A DNA stretch of 15,336 nt from Rickettsiales bacterium. Its GTDB lineage: Bacteria; Pseudomonadota; Alphaproteobacteria; TMED127. The position numbers and the translations under genes were made by a program. Location of the stretch: contig PBCD01000023.1 in NCBI GenBank assembly GCA_002717855.1, positions 1 through 15,336 of the forward strand, written 5' to 3'. The notes under the pieces are model-generated. The model was not told the origin of the DNA and ran no database searches. It worked only from the letters and a program-made list of their open reading frames with translations. Numbering within the stretch: position 1 is the stretch's first letter; the number at the start of each line of letters is the position of its first letter. This document shows positions 8,231 to 15,232 of the stretch, in pieces.

Positions 8231-8633
8231 TTTTTTTGTCCTCAAAAAAATTAGAGGCTGCATTAATATATTTTCTACCTGATTCCTGTGAAATTTTTAC
8301 AAGTTGATCTAAGTTTAATTCCGTCCTTGAAGACACCATTTTAATAAGCATTGGTAAATTAACACCAGCAATTACCTCTGTCTTCCCATCAACAATCGTT
8401 GAAATAGCCAAATTTGACGGTGTGCCTCCAAACATATCCGTGGTAACAATAACACCTTTACCACAATCAACCTTATCAATTGCCTTTAATATTTCCAATC
8501 TTCTTTTTTCCATATCATCTTCTGGAAAAATACAAATATCAATTATATTCTTTTGCTTACCGACAACATGTTCCAAAGCAACAATAAATTCTTTTGCAAG
8601 ATTTCCATGGGTTACAATAACAATACCAATCAT
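8223..8633 (-). CDS. PTS mannose-family EIIA component (regulatory EIIA-Man)
   Basis: Cytoplasmic phosphate acceptor of the phosphotransferase relay, receiving phosphate from the HPr domain encoded immediately downstream. The 136 residues match EIIA(Man): MIGIVIVTHGNLAKEF with the phospho-His at residue 9, then IVTTDMFGGTPSNLA and VIAGVNLPMLIKM, in family order and at full single-domain length. No EIIB, EIIC or EIID permease gene is near. The protein therefore probably regulates rather than transports, as in the incomplete phosphotransferase systems of many alphaproteobacteria. Its ATG overlaps the rapZ stop as ATGA (4 bp), and its own stop overlaps the HPr-EI start, so the three genes appear translationally coupled. 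The downstream output target is not visible in the window. The symbol is left blank because manX and ptsM are both used. Confidence 0.92.
   Translation of the reverse strand: MIGIVIVTHGNLAKEFIVALEHVVGKQKNIIDICIFPEDDMEKRRLEILKAIDKVDCGKGVIVTTDMFGGTPSNLAISTIVDGKTEVIAGVNLPMLIKMVSSRTELNLDQLVKISQESGRKYINAASNFFEDKKID
8239..8243 (-). promoter_or_regulatory. Ribosome binding site that decides the HPr-EI start (TTG)
   Basis: GAGGA on the minus strand, 8 nt before TTG at 8230-8228. It lies inside the last codons of the EIIA gene, whose TGA (8225-8223) overlaps the new start by 8 bp. Spacing and strength favour this TTG over the ATG at 8263, which has no comparable site. The first residues from TTG (MTERLTVKKIQITNK) also fit the usual HPr N-terminus. 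Confidence 0.55.
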
Positions 8634-9490
8634 TTTTTTAAATCTCTATGCTCTAGGGAAACCTCAATTTTTTTGCTAAAAATATCTTTACTAAATGTTT
8701 CCGCTATCATGACTGATCTATGTATACCACCGGTGCAACCAAAAGCAATAGTGAGAAATTTTTTACCTTCTGTTAAAAATGCTGATAGCGTTATTTTGTT
8801 TGTTTGCAAAAAAAGTTTATAAAAATTTTTAAAATTATTTTGTCTTGAAATATAATTTATAACCTTTTGATCTTTACCAGTTAATTTTTTAAGTTCATCT
8901 ATGTAAAAAGGATTTTTTATAAAACGCATATCTACGACAATATCTGCTTCTCTTGGTATTCCGTATTTATAGCCAAAAGACAAGATTCTTAAATTTAGTT
9001 TTACATTTTGATTAGTAGAATAATTAGTTTCTAGAATCCTCCTAAGATTAGGTAAATTAAGATTTGTTGTGTCAATTATATTATCAGCAATCTCTTTTAA
9101 TGGCTGTAACCAAAATTTTTCTTGTTCAATTACATCATTAATTGGTAAATCAAGTTTTAAGGGATGCGGACGTCTTGATTCTTTGAATCTGTCAATCAAT
9201 AAAGAAGATTCACAATCGAAGTAAACTAAATGAATATTAAATGATTTCTTGTTATTCTGTATAAAAGTTGAAATTTTTTTACTATCAAAGTCTCTACTTC
9301 TCACGTCAATACCAAATGAAAAAAATCCTTCTAATTTTTTTTCTGTAATTATTGGTAATAAAGAAAAAGGTAAATTATCAACAGCTTCGTATCCAATATC
9401 TTCTAAAATTTTTAGAGCTGTTGAACGTCCAGCACCTGAAAGACCTGTAACAATTATTAGTTTGTTCTTTTCATCCACTAAATCTCTCAT
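8630..9490 (-). CDS. rapZ: RNase adapter / nucleotide-binding protein RapZ
   Basis: In E. coli RapZ binds the sRNAs GlmY/GlmZ and presents GlmZ to RNase E, tuning glucosamine-6-phosphate synthase. In alphaproteobacteria the role is less defined, but the gene is regularly next to hprK and phosphotransferase genes, as here. The 286-residue protein has an N-terminal P-loop domain, VTGLSGAGRSTALKILED (14-31), followed by GYEAVDNLP. The conserved C-terminal domain carries FGCTGGIHRS at about 250-259. The P-loop Lys is Arg at residue 22 (codon CGT). The gene overlaps the hprK 3' end by 20 bp and the EIIA start by 4 bp, and has no clear Shine-Dalgarno. Length is normal. I see no GlmY/GlmZ-like RNA gene in the window. 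Confidence 0.94.
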   Translation of the reverse strand: MRDLVDEKNKLIIVTGLSGAGRSTALKILEDIGYEAVDNLPFSLLPIITEKKLEGFFSFGIDVRSRDFDSKKISTFIQNNKKSFNIHLVYFDCESSLLIDRFKESRRPHPLKLDLPINDVIEQEKFWLQPLKEIADNIIDTTNLNLPNLRRILETNYSTNQNVKLNLRILSFGYKYGIPREADIVVDMRFIKNPFYIDELKKLTGKDQKVINYISRQNNFKNFYKLFLQTNKITLSAFLTEGKKFLTIAFGCTGGIHRSVMIAETFSKDIFSKKIEVSLEHRDLKK

Positions 9491-9893
9491 TAAGTTTCAA
9501 TTTTATTTTTGCAACAGCAGAAACTTCATTTGGCTCAAGTTCCAAAAGTGGATAATTTAAGCCTAGTAATTTTTTTTTATTTTTTAGAAATAATCGTTCA
9601 GTTTTTTTTTTAACCATGCTAACTACAATTCTCATCTTAACATTCTCAATATAAGGAACTTTTATTATTCCCATACCCCTTATCTCAAGAAGACCATATA
9701 TCTCTTCAATTGAAAAAAGGAATATATCATTCTGTTTTTTTAAACAAAGAGTCTGATCATCACTAATTAGCGTGCCTCCTGAATCAATTAATCTTAAGGC
9801 CAAATCTGACTTTCCTGAGCCAGAGCACCCAACAATGAGCACTCCATTATCTTCTAATGCTACAGCAGAACCATGTACTCTTTTTGATTCCAT
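9471..9893 (-). CDS. hprK: HPr kinase/phosphorylase, short alphaproteobacterial form
   Basis: Predicted to phosphorylate (and perhaps dephosphorylate) the serine of HPr, modulating the phosphotransferase relay. The protein has only 140 residues because it consists of the catalytic C-terminal domain alone. The N-terminal domain of Firmicutes HprK (about 130 residues) is missing, which is normal in alphaproteobacteria and not a truncation. Visible motifs are HGSAVALEDNGVLIVG, the Walker A GCSGSGKS (22-29), LISDDQ (42-47) and the HprK signature LEIRGMGII (69-77). Its predicted target serine is present in the HPr domain of the fused HPr-EI three genes downstream. The ATG directly follows the TAA of the copper-chaperone gene (TAAATG), and rapZ overlaps its end by 20 bp. 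The envelope two-component genes often found upstream (chvG/chvI type) are not here. Confidence 0.93.
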   Translation of the reverse strand: MESKRVHGSAVALEDNGVLIVGCSGSGKSDLALRLIDSGGTLISDDQTLCLKKQNDIFLFSIEEIYGLLEIRGMGIIKVPYIENVKMRIVVSMVKKKTERLFLKNKKKLLGLNYPLLELEPNEVSAVAKIKLKLNERFSG

Positions 9894-10373
9894 TTAATTG
9901 GTATTTAATTGATTGGATTTCAAATTCCTATTTAGAACTTTTATTATAGTTTTATATTGAAACTTATTTTTTGAAGAAAACTTTATTTCGAACTCATCGA
10001 AATCTTTGAATACTTTGTTTAAACCAAATAACATGATGTGAAGACCTTGAGGTTGCAAATAAAGTTCACTTCGAGCTTCAACTTTGATTGTTTCTAATTT
10101 TTTCATTACTGAAATATCATTTTTTAAAATCCTTGTGTGGAATTCAGCTTTTTTTGCACAATCACATGAAACTGAATCCAAAATTACATCCTCATCAGAA
10201 TTATTAAAAATTGACATGTAAATTGAAGTACTTTTTTGGGTTTGAAAGGTTTCAAAAGTATAACCTCCATGAAGAACTAAATCTTCGTTTGCATAGGTAA
10301 GTTCATAAAATAACAAAAAGAAGAAAAAAATCAGTTTTTTAAAAGTTGAAAACTTTTTAGTTAAAAAAATCAT
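9894..10373 (-). CDS. Periplasmic copper chaperone PCuAC (PCu(A)C family)
   Basis: Exported Cu(I)-binding protein of the type that supplies copper to the CuA/CuB sites of cytochrome oxidase. The 159 residues start with a signal peptide: basic MIFLTKKFSTFKK, hydrophobic LIFFFFLLF, and a likely cut after TYA at residue 28. The metal motif is exactly canonical, H-x10-M-x21-H-x-M: H79, M90, H112, M114 (GLHIM). An extra CxC (C70, C72) precedes H79 where the family usually has a Ser-Pro or similar, and these could be added copper ligands or a disulfide. It is the first gene of the operon leading to hprK, rapZ and the phosphotransferase genes, with TAA touching the hprK ATG, so it probably shares their promoter. 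The functional link to the relay is unclear. No Sco or oxidase gene is in view. Confidence 0.88.
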   Translation of the reverse strand: MIFLTKKFSTFKKLIFFFFLLFYELTYANEDLVLHGGYTFETFQTQKSTSIYMSIFNNSDEDVILDSVSCDCAKKAEFHTRILKNDISVMKKLETIKVEARSELYLQPQGLHIMLFGLNKVFKDFDEFEIKFSSKNKFQYKTIIKVLNRNLKSNQLNTN

Positions 10374-10420
10374 TTATAATCACCACATAGATTATAACAT
10401 TAATTTTAGATTTTGTACTT
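10374..10420. promoter_or_regulatory. Divergent pcuAC / hugZ-like promoter region (candidate)
   Basis: This 47-bp gap separates two divergent start codons and must hold both promoters or their leaders. The minus strand has a perfect TATAAT at 10396-10391, about 17 bp before the pcuAC ATG. The plus strand reads TATAAC at 10393-10398, about 22 bp before the hugZ-like ATG. No strong -35 element is recognisable. If the minus -10 is real, the leader of the whole phosphotransferase operon is only around 10 nt long. Confidence 0.35.
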
Positions 10421-11224
10421 ATGGAAAACAAAAATATCAATTTTATTTCAAGACAGTTAATGAGATCTTCAACAAAAGGTTATCTTTCTACAGAATTTTG
10501 TAAAAAAAATCAGGAAAAAGTCAAAATAACACATTTAAAAAAGCCTATTCCATTTTCTTCGTTCATAATGACAGCGTTTGATTATGATGGGAGTCCTTTG
10601 CTGTTGTTGTCAGAATTGTCGGAACACACCAAAAATTTGAAAGACAATAATATAGCTTCGTTAATGTTTTATGAAGAGGTAAAAAATGAAAATTTTTTTC
10701 CGTCATTTAATAATAAGAGAATTAGGTTCGAGTGTAGTTATGAAGATCCAATGTCAAGGCCAAGGCTTACTCTGCTTGGAAACTTAGAAATTTCTTCTTC
10801 TATAAATCATAAAAAAAGATTCATAAGTAGACACCCTGCGTCAAAATTATATGCAAATTTTGCTGATATGAAAATGTACAAGTTTAATATTATTAAAGGT
10901 CACCTGACCGGAGGATTTGCAATGGTTAAATGGTTCGAAAAGGATGATTTAATGTACAAGAATACAAATGGTTTTGAGAAAGACGAATTAGGAGTGATGC
11001 AACATATGAATGAAGAACACCAAATCAGTATTAATTTATACGCAAACAAGCTTTTAAATGAAGAAAAGAAAAGTAATTGGAGTATTACAGGAATTGATCC
11101 TGAAGGATTTGATATTAGAAATGGTAAAAACTTAAATAGATTAAATTTCCAGAAATCTCTTAAAAATTCAAAACAGCTCAGGAAAGAGTTTGTGTTGCTT
11201 CATAAAAAAGCATCTTCTATTTAA
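10421..11224 (+). CDS. HugZ-like heme-utilisation protein (PNPOx-like split barrel + DUF2470)
   Basis: The protein has the two-domain layout of the HugZ family, some of which bind heme and release iron from it. The PNPOx-like flavin/heme split barrel spans about residues 10-165: FSSFIMTAFDYDGSPLLLLS, then SEHTKNL, RPRLTLLGNLEI and ISRHPASKLYANFADMKMY. A C-terminal DUF2470 begins at GVMQHMNEEHQISINLYA (about 189-206). Length of 267 residues is normal. The ligand and activity of alphaproteobacterial members are not established; heme or flavin binding is possible and should not be assumed. It is a single plus-strand gene, divergent from the copper chaperone and convergent with polA, with a 4-bp TTAA stop overlap. 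Two metal- or cofactor-related genes sharing one promoter gap hints at joint redox/metal control, but this is speculative. Confidence 0.85.
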   Translation: MENKNINFISRQLMRSSTKGYLSTEFCKKNQEKVKITHLKKPIPFSSFIMTAFDYDGSPLLLLSELSEHTKNLKDNNIASLMFYEEVKNENFFPSFNNKRIRFECSYEDPMSRPRLTLLGNLEISSSINHKKRFISRHPASKLYANFADMKMYKFNIIKGHLTGGFAMVKWFEKDDLMYKNTNGFEKDELGVMQHMNEEHQISINLYANKLLNEEKKSNWSITGIDPEGFDIRNGKNLNRLNFQKSLKNSKQLRKEFVLLHKKASSI

Positions 11225-14049
11225 TGAGCTTCAGCCCAATTCGTACCTTTTCCAATTTCAGCTCTTAGGGGAACCGAAAAATTCAAAACTGGTTTGTAAC
11301 AAACCTCCATTATAGAAGCTATTTTTGTAGGAACACTTTCAATTTCACTTTTCGGAATCTCAAAAATTAATTCGTCGTGAACTTGTAATAACATTTTGGT
11401 CTTCAAATTATTTGATAATATATATCTATCAATTTGAATCATCGACCTTTTTATCATATCAGCAGCACCACCTTGAATAGGTGCATTTATAGCAGATCTT
11501 TCACCGAAATTTCTTCTCAATGTATTTTTATCGTTAATAAATGGGATGAAAATTTTTCTCCCAAAAAGAGTTGATACAAATCCATTATCTTTACAATATT
11601 TAATTGTCGAACTCATATAATTTTCAATTCCAGGATATTTTCTGAAATATTTTTTTATATATTCTTTAGCTTCAGAATTTGAAATATTTAATTGATTAGC
11701 TAAACCGTAAGGCGAAATTCCATAAATAATTCCAAAATTAATTGTTTTTGCCCTTCTTCTAAGTTCTGAAGTTAGTTCAGATTCATTAACTTGAAATACT
11801 TCCATTGCAGTCAAACTATGTATATCATTATTGTTTTTAAAACCTTTAATCAAATTCTCAATTTTTGCAACATGAGCTAAAATCCTAAGCTCAATTTGTG
11901 AATAATCGATTGATACAAGTTCGTGATCTTTTTTTGAGATAAATGAACCTCTTATTTTTTTCCCTTCATCTGTTTTTATTGGTATGTTTTGTAAATTTGG
12001 ATCGTTAGAAGATAATCTTCCAGTCGTAGTACTGGCTAACCCAAAAGAAGTATGAACTCTGCTTGTCTCTTTATTTCCTCTGGTAATAAGGCCCTCACAA
12101 TAAGTTGTTTTTAGTTTATTAAATTGTCTCCAGTTAAGAATATCATTTGCTACAGCAATATTTTCATTTTTTAGCTTTTCAAGCACACCAACATCTGTTT
12201 GATAATTACCACTTTTACCCTTCTTACCATGAGGAAGTTTCATTTTTTCAAATAGAATCTCACCTAACTGTTTAGGAGAACCAACATTAAATTTTTCTCC
12301 AACTTTTTCAAAAACCATTCCTTCGATTTTAGCAATTTTTTCTTCAAACTCGTTTGTTAATTTTTTTAATTTTTCAATATTAATTTTAATACCATTCAAC
12401 TCCATATTCAGAATTATAGATATAAGAGGCTTTTCCATATAAAAATAAAATGAATATTGTTTGTTCTTAAGAAGATCATTTCTAAATATTTTCCATAATC
12501 TAAAAGTAATGTCAGCATCCTCTGCGGCATATTTTAATGCAGTACTAATATCAACATAATCAAAGGTCTTTTTTCCCTTTTCTTTCGATATGACTGAGGA
12601 AAACTTTAATGTCTCATGATTAAGATATAACTTTGATAAATCATCAAGTTTATGTGAGTGTTTTCCAGAGTTAAGTACATAAGACATTAACATTGTATCA
12701 TCAAAATTTTTAGTTTTTATGCCAAGGCCGTTTAAAATAATGAGATCATACTTCATATTTTGACCAATTTTTAAAATTGCTTCGTCCTCCATAATTGGTT
12801 TGATTATTTTAATGAAAGTATGCAAATTGATTTGGTTGTTTAAAATTCCTTGCTCATTTTTATGTGATAAAGGTATATAACACGAGTTACTTTTGTCTAA
12901 AGACATAGAAAAACCAACAATATCTGCTTCTTTTGCTGATAAACTTGTGGTTTCACAATCAATAGCAACTATTCCTGTTTTATAAATTTCTAGTATCCAC
13001 AGGTTTAATTGCTCTTCGTTGTTAATTAATAAATATTTGTTTGGGTCGATTTCACCATAATTTTCTACAGATTCACTTTTTTTTATATTCAAATCTTTTT
13101 GAAATATTTTTTCTTCCTGAGTTGAATATTCTGGGGACTCAATATGATTTTTATGATCTGGATTACCGAATTTTGATAAAACCTGAGATTTAATTCTAGA
13201 AAATTCCATATCATCTAAAAAAGAAATTAATTTTTTAACTTCCAAAGGTTTAAATTTTAATTCTTCTAGCGAAATTGGTAACTCTACGTCTTCTTTCAAA
13301 GTCACTAATTTTTTTGAAATTATTGCTAATTCTTTATTGGATTCAATTTTTTTTCTTCGTTTTATTTGAGGTATAGTTGAGCATTTGTCTAATAAATTCT
13401 CTAAATTATCAAATTCATTTATTAACAGTGAGGCAGTTTTCACTCCTATTCCTGGAATTCCTGGTATATTATCAGACTGATCACCAGCAAGTGCTTGAAC
13501 ATCTATTACTTTTGTGGGATTTACTCCAAATTTTTCCAATACATCTTTAGGGCCAATATCTTTTCTTTTTATAGGATCAAATAGTGTAACATTATATTTT
13601 AATAACTGCATCAGATCTTTATCTGAAGACACAATTGTCACATTTATATTCTCATTAATAGCCTTTTTGGAATATGAAGCAATTAAGTCGTCAGCTTCGA
13701 AACCCAATGATTGTATTGAAGGAATATTAAATAATTCAGGTATTGTTTTGATTATATCGAACTGTGGAACTAAATCCTCAGGTGGATCTGATCGATTAGC
13801 TTTATAATCTTGATAAATATCATTTCTAAAAGTCTTTCTTGCTGCATCAAAAATAACTGCTACGCCAATCCCACCTCCTTTTTCTTTTTGGATATCCTCT
13901 AATAATTTTAACAGCATATTACAAAATCCAAAAATAGCATTTACAGGTAATCCATCGGATCTTGTCATTCTAGGCAAAGCATAGTAGGCTCTAAAAATGT
14001 AACCTGAACCATCCACAAGTACTATTTCATTAATACCCTTTTTTTTCAT
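11221..14049 (-). CDS. polA: DNA polymerase I
   Basis: Replaces RNA primers and fills repair gaps. The 942 residues contain all three classical domains. The N-terminal 5' nuclease (about 1-290) has EIVLVDGSGYIFRAYYALPR, EADDLIAS and GDQSDNIPGIPGIGVKTA. The 3'-5' proofreading domain (about 345-540) keeps its acidic residues in AIDCETTSL, GQNMKYDL and YAAEDADITFRL, so it should be active, unlike in some relatives. The polymerase domain has motif A VSIDYSQIELR, motif B RRRAKTINFGIIYG (Phe at the position that governs dideoxynucleotide discrimination) and motif C LQVHDELIFE near the C-terminus. Length is close to the 928 of E. coli. The ATG overlaps the stop of the upstream zinc-finger gene as ATGA, indicating coupled translation. 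The 3' end overlaps the convergent hugZ-like gene by 4 bp. Confidence 0.98.
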   Translation of the reverse strand: MKKKGINEIVLVDGSGYIFRAYYALPRMTRSDGLPVNAIFGFCNMLLKLLEDIQKEKGGGIGVAVIFDAARKTFRNDIYQDYKANRSDPPEDLVPQFDIIKTIPELFNIPSIQSLGFEADDLIASYSKKAINENINVTIVSSDKDLMQLLKYNVTLFDPIKRKDIGPKDVLEKFGVNPTKVIDVQALAGDQSDNIPGIPGIGVKTASLLINEFDNLENLLDKCSTIPQIKRRKKIESNKELAIISKKLVTLKEDVELPISLEELKFKPLEVKKLISFLDDMEFSRIKSQVLSKFGNPDHKNHIESPEYSTQEEKIFQKDLNIKKSESVENYGEIDPNKYLLINNEEQLNLWILEIYKTGIVAIDCETTSLSAKEADIVGFSMSLDKSNSCYIPLSHKNEQGILNNQINLHTFIKIIKPIMEDEAILKIGQNMKYDLIILNGLGIKTKNFDDTMLMSYVLNSGKHSHKLDDLSKLYLNHETLKFSSVISKEKGKKTFDYVDISTALKYAAEDADITFRLWKIFRNDLLKNKQYSFYFYMEKPLISIILNMELNGIKINIEKLKKLTNEFEEKIAKIEGMVFEKVGEKFNVGSPKQLGEILFEKMKLPHGKKGKSGNYQTDVGVLEKLKNENIAVANDILNWRQFNKLKTTYCEGLITRGNKETSRVHTSFGLASTTTGRLSSNDPNLQNIPIKTDEGKKIRGSFISKKDHELVSIDYSQIELRILAHVAKIENLIKGFKNNNDIHSLTAMEVFQVNESELTSELRRRAKTINFGIIYGISPYGLANQLNISNSEAKEYIKKYFRKYPGIENYMSSTIKYCKDNGFVSTLFGRKIFIPFINDKNTLRRNFGERSAINAPIQGGAADMIKRSMIQIDRYILSNNLKTKMLLQVHDELIFEIPKSEIESVPTKIASIMEVCYKPVLNFSVPLRAEIGKGTNWAEAH

Positions 14050-14189
14050 TTTCTTTTAAATTGCATGCTACAATATGGACAAATAGTAATCTTTGTATTT
14101 GAAACCTCGAGATAAATTCTTGGATGCCCATCTGATTTATCTTTACCATCACAAAATACTTTTTTTCCTTCAACTAATTTTAAATCCAT
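14046..14189 (-). CDS. Small CHCC-type zinc-finger protein (47 residues)
   Basis: A compact predicted zinc-binding protein, MDLKLVEGKKVFCDG through to CPYCSMQFKRK. Candidate ligands are C13, H22, C37 and C40 (C-x8-H-x14-C-x2-C). GHPRIYLEV and ICPYCSMQF match the zf-CHCC family, best known from the NDUFS6/13-kDa subunit of mitochondrial complex I and from short free-standing alphaproteobacterial proteins. Those bacterial proteins are usually about 60-80 residues, so this one is very short but complete. The TGA overlaps the polA ATG (ATGA), which supports real translation and coupling to polA. In many alphaproteobacteria such a protein associates with or helps assemble complex I; here that is inference only. 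No clear Shine-Dalgarno is visible upstream, and the ATG at 14189 is the only sensible start. Confidence 0.85.
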   Translation of the reverse strand: MDLKLVEGKKVFCDGKDKSDGHPRIYLEVSNTKITICPYCSMQFKRK

Positions 14190-14265
14190 TTAAAAAAACT
14201 ACTTTCTTATATTTAAATTTATACCAATATTAATTCTAACATAAACTTTTTTTATCTCTAATCTA
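14190..14265. promoter_or_regulatory. Divergent zinc-finger/polA - ABC transporter intergenic region
   Basis: This 76-bp AT-rich gap lies between divergent starts and should contain promoters in both directions. The minus strand offers TATAAA at about 14224-14219, some 30 bp before the zinc-finger ATG; the plus strand has only poor -10-like strings such as CATAAA near 14240. No inverted repeat or operator is evident. Everything beyond its being a promoter region is a guess. Confidence 0.25.
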
Positions 14266-15189
14266 ATGTTAAAGCCCAAAAATTTTGTAATTGAGGTTGA
14301 AAATTTGTTCAAAAGATACGTCGGGGAAGTTGTTGCCTTAAATAACATTAATTTAAAAATTCCTCAAGGTTCAGTTTTTGGACTTTTAGGACCAAATGGA
14401 GCAGGAAAAAGCACCTTTATAAACATCTTAGCAGGTCTTGTAAATAAAACCTCCGGAAAAGTGAAAATTTGTGATGTCGATATAGATATCAATCCTAAAA
14501 CAGCTAGGGGCTCAATAGGAGTAGTTCCTCAAGAAATTAATATCGATCCATTTTTTACCCCAATTGAAATTTTAAATTTGCAGGCGGGATTTTATGGACT
14601 AAAACAAAAAGAAATGAAAAATAATTTGATTTTAAAAGAAATTAGTTTATCTGAAAAGGCTAATGCATATTCTAGAAGTTTGTCTGGAGGAATGAAAAGG
14701 AGATTGATGGTAGCAAAAGCGATGGTGCATTCGCCACCTGTTTTAGTTTTAGACGAACCCACTGCTGGAGTAGATGTAGAATTAAGAAAAAAATTATGGG
14801 CCTATATCAAAAAATTAAATAAATCTGGTACCACCATAATTCTTACTACACATTATTTAGAAGAAGCGGAAAATCTGTGCGATAATATTGCAATTATTAA
14901 TAAAGGCAATCTTGCTGCGTGTGATACAACTGAAAAGTTATTGGCTACTATTCAAACCAAAGAAATCGATGTTGAGGTGGACAAAAATTTTGAAAACATT
15001 CCCTCTAACTTAAAAAAATACTTAATTGCTTCAAATGGAAATACTTTTACACTTAAATATAAAAAAAATGAGATTAGTACTGGACAAATCATTGATACAA
15101 TAAAAAAAAATGGATTAAAAATAATTGAAATTTCTACAAGAGAAACAGATTTAGAGGAAATATTTTTGAAACTCCTAAGTAAACAATGA
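14266..15189 (+). CDS. ABC transporter ATP-binding protein, ABC-2 export (CcmA/YadG-like) type
   Basis: ATPase subunit that would energise an ABC-2 type exporter at the inner membrane; substrate unknown. The 307 residues contain the full nucleotide-binding domain: Walker A GPNGAGKST (42-50), Q-loop VVPQE (Q89), signature LSGGMKRR (139-146), Walker B VLVLDEPTAG (159-168, catalytic Glu164) and switch His196 in LTTHYLEEAE. About 90 C-terminal residues follow, as in multidrug/polysaccharide ABC-2 ATPases. The partner permease, usually the next gene, does not start in the remaining window. What follows is a gene with a signal-peptide-like N-terminus. The permease may lie farther downstream or elsewhere. 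It diverges from the zinc-finger/polA pair. The start at ATG 14266 lacks an obvious Shine-Dalgarno. Confidence 0.9.
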   Translation: MLKPKNFVIEVENLFKRYVGEVVALNNINLKIPQGSVFGLLGPNGAGKSTFINILAGLVNKTSGKVKICDVDIDINPKTARGSIGVVPQEINIDPFFTPIEILNLQAGFYGLKQKEMKNNLILKEISLSEKANAYSRSLSGGMKRRLMVAKAMVHSPPVLVLDEPTAGVDVELRKKLWAYIKKLNKSGTTIILTTHYLEEAENLCDNIAIINKGNLAACDTTEKLLATIQTKEIDVEVDKNFENIPSNLKKYLIASNGNTFTLKYKKNEISTGQIIDTIKKNGLKIIEISTRETDLEEIFLKLLSKQ

Positions 15190-15232
15190 GTTTTGATTAT
15201 TGATTAAAATCTTTTTAGTGGTATTTTAAATT

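Noticed and set aside
9471..9893. HprK as a truncated pseudogene because it is only 140 residues
   Set aside because: Alphaproteobacterial HprK normally lacks the N-terminal domain. Walker A and the signature motif are intact and the frame is tightly packed in an operon.
13514..13807. Plus-strand open frame of 97 codons opposite the polA 5' nuclease domain
   Set aside because: Antisense shadow of conserved polA sequence with no supporting motif or ribosome site.
15190..15232. Terminator after the ABC ATPase gene
   Set aside because: The gap has a short T-run but no GC-rich or clearly paired stem. T-runs are everywhere in this AT-rich sequence, inside genes too.
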